Positions 24,532 to 34,871 are shown, numbered from the stretch's first letter. The stretch: DNA of 64,000 bases from Lachnospiraceae bacterium MC2017 (GCA_000701625.1 JNJK01000012.1:1-64000); one strand, 5' to 3'. Notes: generated by a model from the letters alone, not told the origin. Numbers and translations: made by a program.

Positions 24532-24639
24532 TCAGTTACCCGGTATGAACATCAGGACCATTGCGAGTATCAATACAAAAACGATAACTGTTGCGATCGT
24601 CCGACGGTTCTTTCCATTAAAGAAACGAAAGAAATTCAA
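24532..24639 (-). CDS. Small single-helix membrane protein, 35 aa
   Basis: TTG 24639 has a perfect GGAGG seven bases upstream. The product is 35 residues: a basic amphipathic head (NFFRFFNGKNRRTIAT) and one hydrophobic helix (VIVFVLILAMVLMFI). It resembles in design the Prli42-type stressosome miniprotein of Firmicutes, but identity is not shown. It is too short for ordinary gene finding. The following 170 bases to the VanW gene hold nothing that I recognise. Confidence 0.65.
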   Translation of the reverse strand: MNFFRFFNGKNRRTIATVIVFVLILAMVLMFIPGN

Positions 24640-24735
24640 AGTAACGCCTCCTTTTCAGTAACTGTCAATGCTTGCCGAAAAAACTCGGAAAGCGGCATAA
24701 ACACAGGCATTTTGACCTGTAAATGATAATTATAG

Positions 24736-25359
24736 ATGAATTTACTTCCTTTGACAAGCATACTGCTTTTCTGTGTAATACTGAATTACGCCATCCGTAA
24801 GAGCAACATCCGTGACAGAGATGATTCGCTTCATTCTTCCGGCAAAAACAGGCATAAAACAAGTACGCCCCCAAAGCCAATTTCCGAAATTCATTTTATC
24901 AGTTTTCCGGAAGATCTGCTCACAGAAATTACAACAGAAAATCCTAAAATTATAGACAATCTTACTACATTAAGACGTCTTTCAAAAACGCAGGTGATCA
25001 ATCTGGACGGAATGACCAACGATGAGATCCGCGACACATACGGAGAGCAAAACTTTGAAACACTTTCCATGGCGGATCAGCGTTACATGACTCTGTGCCG
25101 TGTCCTAAAGACTCTCGCAGATGAATGCTTCCGGAACGGACTTTCTTTTGAAGCTGAAAAATTCCTGCAATTTGCAGTCGATACCAACACCGATTTCCTG
25201 CCGATATGGCAGTCTCTTGGTGAATACTATCTTAATACCGGCAGGTCAGATTCATTAAAAGCACTGTACGATAAAGCATTTTCTCTTCCGGAAGAACGAT
25301 TCGAAAAGATCCGGGATCTTATAGAAAATCTTTACGATCTGTGCGGATTGTTTCAATAG
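24736..25359 (+). CDS. Membrane-anchored TPR-like protein
   Basis: The 207-residue protein has an N-terminal membrane segment (LLPLTSILLFCVILNYAI), a Pro/Thr linker and a helical domain with TPR-like repeats (FEAEKFLQFAVDTN.. then WQSLGEYYLNTGRSD..LKALYDKAF). It ends with the TAG that overlaps the ribosome-binding site of nth, so the two are coupled. No function can be assigned. Confidence 0.78.
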   Translation: MNLLPLTSILLFCVILNYAIRKSNIRDRDDSLHSSGKNRHKTSTPPKPISEIHFISFPEDLLTEITTENPKIIDNLTTLRRLSKTQVINLDGMTNDEIRDTYGEQNFETLSMADQRYMTLCRVLKTLADECFRNGLSFEAEKFLQFAVDTNTDFLPIWQSLGEYYLNTGRSDSLKALYDKAFSLPEERFEKIRDLIENLYDLCGLFQ

Positions 25360-25368
25360 GTGAATACC

Positions 25369-26016
25369 ATGACAAAACATGTTAAAGAAGTCATCGAATT
25401 ACTAGACCATGAATACGGTCTCTTCACTGAGCCAACTCTTGACTATACACAGCCTCATGAGCTCCTTATTGCTACTATACTATCTGCTCAGTGCACAGAT
25501 GCACGTGTAAATATAGTCACAAAGGATCTTTTTATAACCTACCCCGATATAAAATCTTTTGCAGATGCTGATCTTTCCGAACTCGAGGAAGCCATCCGTA
25601 CCTGCGGTTTTTATCATGCAAAAGCCGTGCACATCATCGAATGCTGCACACGGCTCCACGAAAACTATCACGATGTAGTTCCATCCTCTATTGAGGATCT
25701 CACAAGCCTCTCAGGTGTCGGCCGCAAAACTGCAAACGTTGTACGAACCCACGTATTTCATATCCCCTCTATAGTCGTAGACACTCACGTTAAAAGGATA
25801 AGTAACAAACTCGGTCTCACCAAAGAGACTGAGCCTGTAAAAATCGAATTTGACCTCATGAAAAAGCTGCCGGAAGATCACTGGTCAGCGATCAACCTGC
25901 AGCTTATCACTCTTGGTCGTACTATTTGCACTGCCCGAAATCCAAAATGCAGTGACTGCTTTTTACAAAATGTTTGTCCTACGGGTAAAAAGGTCATATC
26001 AAAAGTCTCAAAGTGA
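25369..26016 (+). CDS. nth: Endonuclease III
   Basis: This 215-residue DNA glycosylase/AP lyase removes oxidised pyrimidines. The helix-hairpin-helix LSGVGRKTANVV carries the catalytic Lys, the catalytic Asp is in VVDTHVKRI, and the 4Fe-4S loop C-x6-C-x2-C-x5-C is complete near the C-terminus (CTARNPKCSDCFLQNVC). I use ATG 25369 with AGGTGA five bases upstream; a GTG at 25360 is in frame. Confidence 0.97.
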   Translation: MTKHVKEVIELLDHEYGLFTEPTLDYTQPHELLIATILSAQCTDARVNIVTKDLFITYPDIKSFADADLSELEEAIRTCGFYHAKAVHIIECCTRLHENYHDVVPSSIEDLTSLSGVGRKTANVVRTHVFHIPSIVVDTHVKRISNKLGLTKETEPVKIEFDLMKKLPEDHWSAINLQLITLGRTICTARNPKCSDCFLQNVCPTGKKVISKVSK

Positions 26017-26033
26017 CCCGTTCCCCATTCTTC

Positions 26034-28184
26034 CTAACGTCTCTCCGGTGTTGCGGCAAAGAAGATCCTTACAGATCTCTGATGCACGAGTACTCCTCCG
26101 TAAACCGCGCCTCTGCCTTTGATAATGGAATTTTCTTCCCATGTATCAACTGCGCAGAACCACTGAAGTCCCTGATTCTGCGGAAGATCGGGAAGCCTTA
26201 TCACTACATCATTCCACCAGGTATTGATAGCAACATAAACAATATCATCACCCCTGCCGCCTATCTTTCTGCCTGCAAACATAATGCCTATATAATGAGC
26301 ATCATGTCCATAGTCAGCCTTCCACGGTTCTATTCCATGTTCGGAGAACTCCGGAAAACCTGCAAGGCTCGGTGGGCAACGCTTTCTAACCGCAATGTGC
26401 TTCTTACGGAAATGGATCATGTACTTTACAAAGTCATGAAGCGTCTTTCTACTCTTACTCTTAAGATTATCCCAATTGAGCCAGGAAATATTATTATCCT
26501 GACAATATGCATTATTATTTCCGCCCTGCGAATTTCCAAACTCATCACCCATGTAGAACATCGGTGTCCCGCGGCTCATCATAAGCACCGCAAAGGCATT
26601 CTTTCTCATTCTGTGGCGAAGCCTCCTGATCTCAGGATCTGTCGTCTCGCCCTCTATTCCACAGTTCCATGAGAGATTATCATTGGTACCGTCTGTATTA
26701 TCCCAGTTATTTTCTTCGTTATGTTTTTCATTATAAGTATAAAGATCATGCAGCGTAAAACCATCATGGCACACAAGGAAATTTACGCTCGCATTATATC
26801 CTCTGCCGTCATTTTTATACAGATCCGGCGATCCCTCGATCCTCTGCACGGCTGCGCCGACCTTTCCCGAATCACCCTTAAGGAAGGATCGCATATCATC
26901 ACGATATCTGCCGTTCCACTCCGCCCATCTGTTCCATGACGGGAATGATCCTACCTGATATAAACCTCCGGCATCCCACGCTTCTGCAATGAGTTTTACT
27001 TTTCCTAGTATCGGGTCAAATGCCAGACTCTGAAGAAGCGGCGGCTCGGACATCGGTGAACCATCTTCATTTCGTCCAAGTATAGTCGCAAGGTCGAATC
27101 TGAAGCCATCTATATGATAATTTGTTACCCAATACCTAAGGCAGTCACGGATCATCTTCTGTACAATTGGATGATTGCAGTTAAGCGTATTTCCGCATCC
27201 GGAGAAATTGTAATAATATCCATCGGTAGTGAGCATGTAGTATATATTATTGTCTATCCCCTTAAAGCTGATATACGGTCCATGCTCATTTCCTTCTGCT
27301 GTATGGTTAAATACAACATCGAGAAATACTTCTATCCCGTTATCATGAAGCTCTTTTATAAGGTTTTTCAGCTCTGTACCTTCTCTATTATGCTCTTCAT
27401 GTGAAGCATAAGATGTATTAGGCGCAAAGAAGCAGACCGTATTGTATCCCCAATAATCCATCAGCTCACGGCCGTAAAAGTCTCGCTGTCCCAAAAGCTC
27501 ATCAAATTCAAAGATAGGCATCATCTCTATCGCCGTGATACCTAAATCTTTCAGGTACGGTATCTTTTCCCGGATTCCTTCAAAAGTCCCGTTACTGGTT
27601 TCTTTTACTCCTGCAGTAACGTCCTTTGTGAAACCACGGACATGCATTTCGTATATGACCAGATCTTCCATAGGCGTCAGAAGCTGTCCTGCTTTGCCCC
27701 AGTCAAAATTATTCTTTACAACTCTTGCCTTATATATATTGTTATCAGCCTTGCCCCACTCATGCTGTCCTGTAACAGCCTTTGCGTACGGATCCAGCAG
27801 TATTTTATCCTTATCAAACCTAAGTCCCTTTTCCGGATCAAAGGGGCCATCCATCCTGTATGCATACTCAAAGTCATCGATATCTATGTTAAAGACGATC
27901 ATTGAATATACGTTTCCTATCCTGTAATTAGACGGAAACTTCAGAACTGCACATGGTTCATTTTCCATCCTGTGGAAAAGCAGTAGCTCTACAGATGTTG
28001 CTCCGCAGGACGTTATTGTGAAGTTAACGCCGCAAGGAATCACGGTCGCACCGTTCATATCATAAAATCCCGGACGTACATCGTATCCTGCAATATTATC
28101 CAATGGAATCAGATGAATCTCATTGCTGTGAGACGGCGCATCCATATTCACATCATATCCATTTCCCCTTAAATCATTATCCAT
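26034..28184 (-). CDS. glgX: Glycogen debranching enzyme (isoamylase/GlgX type)
   Basis: The GH13 enzyme hydrolyses alpha-1,6 branch points of glycogen-like polymers. The 716 residues have a CBM48 N-domain, then the barrel motifs DVVFNHTAEGN, GFRFDLATIL (nucleophile Asp), LIAEAWDAGG (acid Glu) and CHDGFTLHD. I start at ATG 28184 (MDNDLRGNG) with GGGG six bases upstream; the 180 bases of open frame before it include the terminator of the preceding gene at 28276-28319, so they cannot be coding. Convergent with nth, 17 bases apart. Confidence 0.93.
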   Translation of the reverse strand: MDNDLRGNGYDVNMDAPSHSNEIHLIPLDNIAGYDVRPGFYDMNGATVIPCGVNFTITSCGATSVELLLFHRMENEPCAVLKFPSNYRIGNVYSMIVFNIDIDDFEYAYRMDGPFDPEKGLRFDKDKILLDPYAKAVTGQHEWGKADNNIYKARVVKNNFDWGKAGQLLTPMEDLVIYEMHVRGFTKDVTAGVKETSNGTFEGIREKIPYLKDLGITAIEMMPIFEFDELLGQRDFYGRELMDYWGYNTVCFFAPNTSYASHEEHNREGTELKNLIKELHDNGIEVFLDVVFNHTAEGNEHGPYISFKGIDNNIYYMLTTDGYYYNFSGCGNTLNCNHPIVQKMIRDCLRYWVTNYHIDGFRFDLATILGRNEDGSPMSEPPLLQSLAFDPILGKVKLIAEAWDAGGLYQVGSFPSWNRWAEWNGRYRDDMRSFLKGDSGKVGAAVQRIEGSPDLYKNDGRGYNASVNFLVCHDGFTLHDLYTYNEKHNEENNWDNTDGTNDNLSWNCGIEGETTDPEIRRLRHRMRKNAFAVLMMSRGTPMFYMGDEFGNSQGGNNNAYCQDNNISWLNWDNLKSKSRKTLHDFVKYMIHFRKKHIAVRKRCPPSLAGFPEFSEHGIEPWKADYGHDAHYIGIMFAGRKIGGRGDDIVYVAINTWWNDVVIRLPDLPQNQGLQWFCAVDTWEENSIIKGRGAVYGGVLVHQRSVRIFFAATPERR

Positions 28185-28275
28185 TTCATTCCCCTTTTCT
28201 GCCTGCATAATAGTTATTGCACAAGCGATAACCTCTTTATTTATTTCGGCAAATGAGAACATTAATTTAATCAGA

Positions 28276-28319
28276 AAAAGCAGTTCTGCCGAAAATACAT
28301 TTCGAACAAAACTGCTTTT
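28276..28319 (-). terminator. Intrinsic terminator of the asnS-to-peptidase run
   Basis: Arms AAAAGCAGTT (28276-28285) and AACTGCTTTT (28310-28319), with an inner CGAAA/TTTCG pair. It follows the M28-like gene and gives a U-run on the minus strand. Confidence 0.75.
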
Positions 28320-28363
28320 AATCCAATATAAATAGTTGAAATTAATGTAAATTTTAACAAACA

Positions 28364-29656
28364 TTAATCGTGGGCAACTTCGCGGAAAAGCCTACACCCC
28401 ATCAACTGATCAACCAAAGGAATAAGGATATCTACCGGTGCTCCGATAAGATTACTTATGTCAACCAGATCATTTCTGCCGTCTGCATATGCTATCAGAT
28501 CCTTCAGTGCCAGAGTGGATTTATAGGTTTCCTTACTGGACATAGTCGGAACGAGCCCGCGCTTTCCAAGCTGCGGTTCACATAATGTCTGAGTTTTATA
28601 ATAACGGTTATATTCTAACGCATGAATTGCCTTTTTCATCACGTCAAAGGACCCTTGGAGTCCTGCCGGAGAAATAAGATCCATATTATCAGCACTTGTG
28701 TGATATTCCGGATATACATGATACTTTGATCTGCAGAAACATACCATCGGTACATCGACCCCCGGAGCCTGATACTGTCTCTCGTCTGATCCCCGCGCTG
28801 TGTAAGGATAGTCACAATATTCCGGATCATGATACTTTAAGATATTCGTAAGTATCTTATCCGCAAGGGTGTTGCCGTAGCGCGAATGAACGATGGAATA
28901 TGTTCTGTCATCACCAACACAGGTCAAGTTAAATGCCGCACGTACATGGCTCTTTAAGTGATCTATGTTTCTGCTGATATAGGTTATGGCACCTATGGTT
29001 TCAGGCGCAAGCACCAACCTGTAAGTGTACCTGCGTTCCGGCATATCCTTTATATAACGCGCAAGAGCTGTTATAAGGCTCGGACCGGAGCACTCATTAT
29101 TTGCCATGGAAGGGTGACAGGTGTAACTGGAAAACAGGATCTCTTCATCAAACTTTCCCGGTATTAGTATCTGTCCATAGGTCAGAGAACCATCTTTTAG
29201 TTCTGAATCGATATATACGTGATAGTCACCTTCAGGTAAACTCTTGAGCTCGTTATACGCCATACAGAAGCCCCATCGCTCCTTATAATAGCTGGATGCG
29301 TAGGGAATTAGATCCGGCTGATCCTCAAGCGTTGTAATGTGCTCTTTTAATTCCGCAAGACTCACCATTTCATCAATCGGTACCGAGTAATGCAGGATAT
29401 TAAGATTATTTTTCTTAAATTCGCATATTTTACGACCGTCAGGTGTCTCTATATATGCGTCTCTTATATTCCACTCTTTTGGAACAGTCCAGTCAAAAAC
29501 CTGTGTCCCGGTCGGCACTTCATGGAGTTCTATGGGAATATCAGGTATCTCCGCCTGTATTATACGAAATGTTTCACGAACACCATTTCCCGTAATACTT
29601 CTGCAGATCGGAAAAAGTCTTCCGCAGAGGTCATACATTTTTTCGCCTTCTGTCAT
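28364..29656 (-). CDS. DUF4910 / M28-like zinc aminopeptidase
   Basis: I use ATG 29656 (MTEGEKMYDL), which has GAGGGG four bases upstream. The 430-residue product has the DUF4910 architecture. Probable metal-ligand segments are FSSYTCHPSMANNECSG, then GSDERQYQAPGVDVP and PEYHTSADNMDLIS, and a winged-helix-like tail. Relatives are predicted cytosolic peptidases, often encoded with polysaccharide or antibiotic genes; the substrate is unknown. It lies 14 bases after the NlpC/P60 gene. Confidence 0.85.
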   Translation of the reverse strand: MTEGEKMYDLCGRLFPICRSITGNGVRETFRIIQAEIPDIPIELHEVPTGTQVFDWTVPKEWNIRDAYIETPDGRKICEFKKNNLNILHYSVPIDEMVSLAELKEHITTLEDQPDLIPYASSYYKERWGFCMAYNELKSLPEGDYHVYIDSELKDGSLTYGQILIPGKFDEEILFSSYTCHPSMANNECSGPSLITALARYIKDMPERRYTYRLVLAPETIGAITYISRNIDHLKSHVRAAFNLTCVGDDRTYSIVHSRYGNTLADKILTNILKYHDPEYCDYPYTARGSDERQYQAPGVDVPMVCFCRSKYHVYPEYHTSADNMDLISPAGLQGSFDVMKKAIHALEYNRYYKTQTLCEPQLGKRGLVPTMSSKETYKSTLALKDLIAYADGRNDLVDISNLIGAPVDILIPLVDQLMGCRLFREVAHD

Positions 29657-29670
29657 TTGTCCCCTCTTTC

Positions 29671-31065
29671 CTATACTACACGTCTTATAGTTACGATCTG
29701 CCGGTATGTCGCTGTCGTGAGCTTGATTCCCGTTGCCGGAGTCGATGCATGGCATATCGTACCGTTTCCGACATAGATTCCCACATGTCCTGCATAGCAC
29801 ACTATATCACCGGGCTGTGCCTCAGAATAAGATACTGCCCGTCCTATTGTCTGCTGTGCATAACTTGTACGAGGAATGCTGTAACCAAAATGAGCATATA
29901 CGGACATTGTAAATCCAGAACAGTCTGTTCCGCTCGTAAGGCTTGTTCCTCCTGAAACATACGGATTACCGAGGAATTTCTGCGCATACGCCGCTATTTC
30001 ATTTCCTGTGGCTGAACCGGATGAACTCCCTCCTCCGGACCCAGAACCACCTCCGGAACCGGATCCGCCTCCGTTATCGGAATCGCCACTATTTGATCCG
30101 CCGTCGTCATCATCTTCACCGGCTTCATCAGAGTCTCCATCGTCATGCTGTTCTGCCTCTGATGCAGCCTTTGATGCCTCTTTCGCCGCTTCTTCGTCAG
30201 CCTTTTTCTTAGCCTCTTCGGAAGCTTTTTTCTGAGCCGCTTCTGCAGCTTTCTTGGCAGCTTCTGCTTCTGCTTTCTTCTTTGCGAGGGCTTCCGCTTC
30301 TTTCTTCTTCTTTTCAGCAATAGCCTTTGCTTCTGCCTCAGCTATCTTGCGTATCTCCTCATTCTGCTTAGCAATCTCGTCACGATAACTCTTGGCTTCT
30401 GCCTGAGCACTCGCCAGTTTCTCACTGAAGTTTTCTACTGTGGCTTTCTGCTCTTCAATAGTCCTTTTTAATTCTTCCGACTGTTCTTCATAGGTATCTT
30501 TTACTTCAGTCAGTTCATCAAGCTCAGTCTGGAGTTTCTCCTGACTTTCTTTAACATTTTGCTTTTTTTCCTGATAAGTTGAAAGGAGCTTCTGATCATA
30601 TTCATAAAGCTCCTCTGCATATCCGGCCCGGTTCAGTGCATCAGCAAAACTTGATGACTCAAGAAACAGCTGCAGATACTGGCTTTGCGCTCCTCCATGT
30701 TCATACATGTACCGGATGCGCTTTTTCATAGCTTCATACTGTGCTTTTTCTTCTCCAACAGCCTTATCATACTGTTCTTTGGCTTCATCGGCAGCTTTTG
30801 ACTTGCTTTCAATTTCGCTTTCCACTATGTCCACATTAGCAAGTATCTGAACCAGCTGCCTTTGCGATTCGTCCACTTCTGCCTGTGCAGCATCTCTTTC
30901 CCCCTTGATATCGGAGGCCTTGTTCTCAGCCTCCTCAAGGTTTTTCTGGGATTGCTGCTGTTCTTTCTTGATCTGGCTTGTGGATTTCGCAGCCGTTGCA
31001 TTTACTGTGAGTCCGACCGTTAACAGTCCGGTCAGCATAACGCATAGTATTCTTCTGAATTTCAT
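29671..31065 (-). CDS. Secreted coiled-coil NlpC/P60 peptidoglycan hydrolase (CwlO/PcsB type)
   Basis: A signal peptide (VMLTGLLTVGLTVNATAA) is followed by a long coiled coil (about 30-290, ending in an Ala/Lys/Glu run), a Ser/Gly/Asp-rich low-complexity linker and a C-terminal NlpC/P60 domain with catalytic Cys in GTDCSGF and His in GHVGIYVGNG. Enzymes of this layout cut the stem peptide at D-Glu-mDAP or similar bonds during growth and division, often under FtsEX control. I use ATG 31065, with AGGGTG upstream; GTG 31071 is possible. Downstream of asnS by 38 bases. Confidence 0.93.
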   Translation of the reverse strand: MKFRRILCVMLTGLLTVGLTVNATAAKSTSQIKKEQQQSQKNLEEAENKASDIKGERDAAQAEVDESQRQLVQILANVDIVESEIESKSKAADEAKEQYDKAVGEEKAQYEAMKKRIRYMYEHGGAQSQYLQLFLESSSFADALNRAGYAEELYEYDQKLLSTYQEKKQNVKESQEKLQTELDELTEVKDTYEEQSEELKRTIEEQKATVENFSEKLASAQAEAKSYRDEIAKQNEEIRKIAEAEAKAIAEKKKKEAEALAKKKAEAEAAKKAAEAAQKKASEEAKKKADEEAAKEASKAASEAEQHDDGDSDEAGEDDDDGGSNSGDSDNGGGSGSGGGSGSGGGSSSGSATGNEIAAYAQKFLGNPYVSGGTSLTSGTDCSGFTMSVYAHFGYSIPRTSYAQQTIGRAVSYSEAQPGDIVCYAGHVGIYVGNGTICHASTPATGIKLTTATYRQIVTIRRVV

Positions 31066-31103
31066 CTCCACAGCACCCTTTACTCGTTTATACCCCCAAA
31101 AAA

Positions 31104-32498
31104 TTACAGCTCGCAGGTTCCTACTGTTCTAGGGAAAGGAAGGACGTCACGGATATTTTCCATTCCTGTGATATACATTACAGCTCTTTCAAAGCCAAGT
31201 CCGAAACCGGCATGACGGGTTGAACCATACTTTCTGAGATCCATATAGAATCCATACTGGCTCTCGTCCATCCCCAGTTCTTCGATCCTCTGCTTAAGCT
31301 TTGCATAGTCATCCTCTCTCTGAGAACCGCCGATGATCTCACCGATACCCGGAACGAGGCAGTCCATAGCGGCAACTGTCTTTCCGTCAGGATTAAGCTT
31401 CATATAGAACGCTTTTATCTCCTTCGGATAATCTGTTACAAATACCGGTCTCTTAAAGATCTGCTCTGTAAGGTATCTCTCATGCTCTGTCTGGAGATCT
31501 ACTCCCCATGATACCTTGTATTCAAACTTATCATTATGCTTCTCAAGAAGTTCGATAGCCTCTGTATAAGTTACACGGCCGAAATCAGAGTTAAGTACAT
31601 GGTTCAGACGCTCGATAAGTCCCTTATCGATAAACTTGTTAAAGAACTCCATTTCTTCCGGCGCATTGTCCATTACATATTTGATAACGTACTTCAGCAT
31701 GTCCTCAGCAAGCTGCATATCGTCCTCAAGATCTGCAAATGCGATCTCAGGCTCGATCATCCAGAACTCTGCAGCATGTCTGGTTGTATTGGAATTCTCC
31801 GCACGGAATGTAGGTCCGAAAGTATAAATATTTCTGAATGCCTGAGCAAAAGTCTCACCGTTCAGCTGACCTGATACTGTAAGGCTTGTGTGCTTTCCAA
31901 AGAAATCCTCGGAGTAATCGATGTTTCCGTCCTCTGTCTTAGGCGCATTCTCAAGCGGAAGAGTTGTTACCTGGAACATTTCTCCTGCTCCCTCAGCATC
32001 AGATGCAGTGATAAGGGGAGTGTGTACGTATACAAAATCTCTCTCCTGGAAGAATCTGTGAATGGCATACGCAATGAGAGAACGTACTCTAAATGTTGCC
32101 TGGAAAGTATTTGTTCTGGGTCTCAGATGAGAAACAGTACGGAGATACTCCAGTGTATGACGCTTATTCTGAATAGGATAATCCGGTGTTGACGGACCCT
32201 CAACAAGAATCTCGTCTGCCTGGATCTCGAACGGCTGCTTTGCATCCGGAGTAGCTACGAGCTTACCCTTTGCGATTATTGCTGCACCGATATTGAGCTT
32301 GGCAATTTCCTGAAAGTTTGCGAGTTTATCATGGTAAACGATCTGCAGTGTGTTAAAGAATGTACCATCGCTGATAACTGCAAATCCAAAAGTCTTGGAA
32401 TCACGGTTTGAACGGATCCATCCGCCTACTGTAATAACCTGATCGATATACTTCTCTGTGTTGCGGAATAACTCCCGAACCTCTACCAGTTTTTCCAT
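31104..32498 (-). CDS. asnS: Asparaginyl-tRNA synthetase
   Basis: The 464-residue class II synthetase charges tRNA-Asn. The OB anticodon-binding domain is at the N-terminus ([20 protein letters not shown]); motif 2 reads [20 protein letters not shown] and motif 3 [16 protein letters not shown] start at ATG 32498, preceded by GGAG. No T-box leader is present; only 106 bases separate it from the previous gene. Confidence 0.97.
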   Translation of the reverse strand: MEKLVEVRELFRNTEKYIDQVITVGGWIRSNRDSKTFGFAVISDGTFFNTLQIVYHDKLANFQEIAKLNIGAAIIAKGKLVATPDAKQPFEIQADEILVEGPSTPDYPIQNKRHTLEYLRTVSHLRPRTNTFQATFRVRSLIAYAIHRFFQERDFVYVHTPLITASDAEGAGEMFQVTTLPLENAPKTEDGNIDYSEDFFGKHTSLTVSGQLNGETFAQAFRNIYTFGPTFRAENSNTTRHAAEFWMIEPEIAFADLEDDMQLAEDMLKYVIKYVMDNAPEEMEFFNKFIDKGLIERLNHVLNSDFGRVTYTEAIELLEKHNDKFEYKVSWGVDLQTEHERYLTEQIFKRPVFVTDYPKEIKAFYMKLNPDGKTVAAMDCLVPGIGEIIGGSQREDDYAKLKQRIEELGMDESQYGFYMDLRKYGSTRHAGFGLGFERAVMYITGMENIRDVLPFPRTVGTCEL

Positions 32499-32604
32499 TG
32501 TAATTAATCTCCTTAGTATTCTATCCTGTGCTATGTTTATCTCACAGCATAATAAAGGTAATTTTGCCTTTATATTCCTATTCAGCATTTGCTGCGTGAA
32601 ACAG

Positions 32605-33702
32605 TTACTGCCAGTTCACCATTTCCGGATTAGTGACCTTTGCATTTTTTAACAGCATATCTTCAACAAGTTCAGAAAGAAGCGAAATTCTATATGAATC
32701 TGCTGCGCCCTGGCTTGAAAGCAGCTTTTCGAAGTCATCTACGTTCTCATAGCCATACTTGTCGGCATCTTCTTTTAGTTTTGTTTTAACATAGTCAGCA
32801 TCGAGCTTTATATTTTCTGCCTGAGCAAGCGCTTCTACAAGAAGCTGCTGCTGAGCTTCTGTTGCTGCATATTCCTTTACCTGGGCATCAAACTCATCTT
32901 CGGACATACCGTACTGCTTCAGATATGTCTCCATATCGAGACCATACATCGCGAGACTTGCCTCAAATCCCTTCTTTTCAGTCTCTGTGTTCTTTTCTAC
33001 AAGCCACTTCGGGATCTCATCGCCGGACACAATGGTTGATGCCTGCTGAACCTGCGTAAGCAGATCTTTGAAAGCAGCTGATTTTGCAGCATCACTCTTT
33101 GACTTTTCAAGACTCTCACGCTTCTTCTGTACATACTCTTCTGCGGAGCTTACTGTACTGTCAAGTTCCTTAGCTACAGCATCGTTAAGTTCCGGAACTA
33201 CATTTGCACTAATATAATTAACAGTCACATCAAAGGTAACATCTTTTCCCGCAAGTTCCTCCGATGAATAATTCTCAGGAAATGTAAGATTCAGTGTCCT
33301 TTTCTCTCCGGTCTTTGCACCAATGAGTCCATCTTCAAAACCATCGATAAACGTATGACTTCCGATAGTCAGGTCATAGCCGCTCGCTGTACCACCATCA
33401 AATGCTACGCCATCCTTTTTTCCAACATAGTCGATATTTACTGTATCCGTGTCCTGAACCGCACGGTCAGTAACCGGTTCTTTTGTCGCTTTTGCGGAAA
33501 GTGCACTATTAACTGCTTCGTCAACTTCTCCATCGGAAACAGTTGTATCATTGATAGTTACTTCCAACCCCTTGTATTCGCCAAGTGTCACGTACTTTTT
33601 TGCATCAATCTTACTCAGTTTATCCTCTCCGGATTTCTCACAACCGGCCAGAAAAACTGTCGCAAGTAATGCAGCACCGAAATAAACAGCTGCTCGCTTC
33701 AT
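32605..33702 (-). CDS. Trigger factor-like peptidyl-prolyl isomerase lipoprotein
   Basis: The 365-residue protein carries lipobox FLAGC, a trigger-factor N-like segment, an FKBP domain ([54 protein letters not shown]) and a helical trigger-factor C-like tail. Cytosolic trigger factor has no signal peptide, so this is an extracytoplasmic variant that probably helps exported proteins fold. SD AGGAG precedes ATG 33702. Confidence 0.92.
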   Translation of the reverse strand: MKRAAVYFGAALLATVFLAGCEKSGEDKLSKIDAKKYVTLGEYKGLEVTINDTTVSDGEVDEAVNSALSAKATKEPVTDRAVQDTDTVNIDYVGKKDGVAFDGGTASGYDLTIGSHTFIDGFEDGLIGAKTGEKRTLNLTFPENYSSEELAGKDVTFDVTVNYISANVVPELNDAVAKELDSTVSSAEEYVQKKRESLEKSKSDAAKSAAFKDLLTQVQQASTIVSGDEIPKWLVEKNTETEKKGFEASLAMYGLDMETYLKQYGMSEDEFDAQVKEYAATEAQQQLLVEALAQAENIKLDADYVKTKLKEDADKYGYENVDDFEKLLSSQGAADSYRISLLSELVEDMLLKNAKVTNPEMVNWQ

Positions 33703-33834
33703 AATAATTGACTCCTTTTGTTTTTTTAAACAAACTTAATAATATTTATAACACAATTCTGTGCTTCTATAAAGCATTAAGCGGTTTTTGAATTGATTCC
33801 ATAGCAAATTAATGGTATATTCTTATATGGTATA

Positions 33835-33868
33835 CAGACGGTCTTTGTATAATGTTTTGTATCGTCTG
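33835..33868 (+). promoter_or_regulatory. Inverted repeat around a -10 box
   Basis: CAGACG (33835-33840) and CGTCTG (33863-33868) flank TATAAT (33848-33853) upstream of the 160-aa membrane-protein gene. No good -35 is visible. The repeat could be an operator or a 5' UTR hairpin. Confidence 0.4.
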
Positions 33869-33897
33869 TTATTTTTAGTTTTCAGGAGGAAGTGAAA

Positions 33898-34380
33898 TTG
33901 CAGTTACATCCCGTCACCATCGTATTACTCGTAATCCTTGCAATTCTCATCATTGCACTGATTGTTCTCTATATCCTTGGCCGTAAAGCCCAGAAAAAGC
34001 AGGAAGAGCAGCAGGCCGCAATCGATGCAGCAAAGCAGAACGTCACAATGCTGATCATTGATAAGAAGCGTATGAAGCTTAAAGATGCCGGTCTTCCGGA
34101 TATCGTAGTTCAGCAGACACCGAAACTTCTCCGTGGTTCAAAGGTTCCCATCGTCAAGGGAAAGGTCGGACCGCAGATCATGAGCTTTATCTGTGATGAC
34201 AAGATTTTCGATTCCATCCCGGTAAAGAAAGAAGTTAAGGCAACTGTAAGCGGACTTTACATCACAAGCGTAAAGGGTCTCCGCGGAAACAGCATTTCCA
34301 GCGAACCTGCAAAGAAAAAGTCAAAGTTCGCTCAGTGGAAAGAAGAACTTCAGAAAAAGGCCGGCGCAAAGCCATTATAA
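33898..34380 (+). CDS. Single-pass membrane protein with cytoplasmic domain
   Basis: I choose TTG 33898, seven bases after GGAGGA; an in-frame GTG at 33892 is too close to that site. The 160 residues start with a hydrophobic helix (TIVLLVILAILIIALIVLYI), a coiled linker and a small domain with KLLRGSKVPIVKGKVGPQ. The Lys-rich tail suggests a cytoplasmic or nucleic-acid-adjacent location. I do not recognise a characterised family; it looks like a conserved Lachnospiraceae protein. Confidence 0.78.
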   Translation: MQLHPVTIVLLVILAILIIALIVLYILGRKAQKKQEEQQAAIDAAKQNVTMLIIDKKRMKLKDAGLPDIVVQQTPKLLRGSKVPIVKGKVGPQIMSFICDDKIFDSIPVKKEVKATVSGLYITSVKGLRGNSISSEPAKKKSKFAQWKEELQKKAGAKPL

Positions 34381-34410
34381 AAAAGGCACCCCTTATGGGG
34401 TGCTTTTTTT
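34381..34410. terminator. Bidirectional intrinsic terminator
   Basis: GCACCCC-TTAT-GGGGTGC (34386-34403) lies between an A-run and a T-run and separates the convergent genes at 33898-34380 and 34417-34839. Confidence 0.9.
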
Positions 34411-34416
34411 GCGCTT

Positions 34417-34839
34417 TTACACTCTCGGAGTTATCAAAACTGTCAACTCGCAGTCTGTGAGATATTCATAGTTCATATCCATGGCATAGTTAATAACGAC
34501 CCGTATCTCATTTTCCGACTCTTCAATACGGATCTTCTTTGTGTCCAGTCCCATCACAATTTCCCCGAAAGGAGTTCCATAACTGGTAAGGGTTTTCTTG
34601 CCTGTAAGAAAACTCATATGCAGCTGGGAAGCCCCCCGTCGGGTCAATGAAACAGTTCCCTCTTCAAATGACAGGATATTCTTTGTCATACCTTCATCTT
34701 CTTCAAACTGCTCAAAACGAAGATATCCCTTTGTACCCTTCTTTTTGTACTTGCCGTTAGTGACGATCTCAACCGAGTCCTCGCCATTATCTCCGCCAAA
34801 CTGGAATCCACGGATGCTGACCAGCACTTCTTCTGTCAT
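34417..34839 (-). CDS. DUF1934 (YwiB-like) beta-barrel protein
   Basis: The 140-residue product has the calycin-like DUF1934 pattern of alternating strands: IVTNGKYKKKGTKGYLRFEQ, VSLTRRGASQLHMSF, then TPFGEIVMGLDTKKIRI. I start at ATG 34839 behind GGAGGA. The family is cytoplasmic with no known activity, often next to argS or rpoE in Firmicutes. Last gene of the ispE-gntR-DUF1934 run. Confidence 0.88.
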   Translation of the reverse strand: MTEEVLVSIRGFQFGGDNGEDSVEIVTNGKYKKKGTKGYLRFEQFEEDEGMTKNILSFEEGTVSLTRRGASQLHMSFLTGKKTLTSYGTPFGEIVMGLDTKKIRIEESENEIRVVINYAMDMNYEYLTDCELTVLITPRV

Positions 34840-34871
34840 ATATTCCTCCGGCACCGGATGCCGGACGGCAT

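Noticed and set aside
28185-28364. N-terminal extension of the glycogen debranching enzyme
   Set aside because: The extension would include the intrinsic terminator at 28276-28319 and has no ribosome-binding site.
32499-32604. T-box leader before asnS
   Set aside because: The gap is only 106 bases and has no specifier or GGTGGNACCGCG segment.
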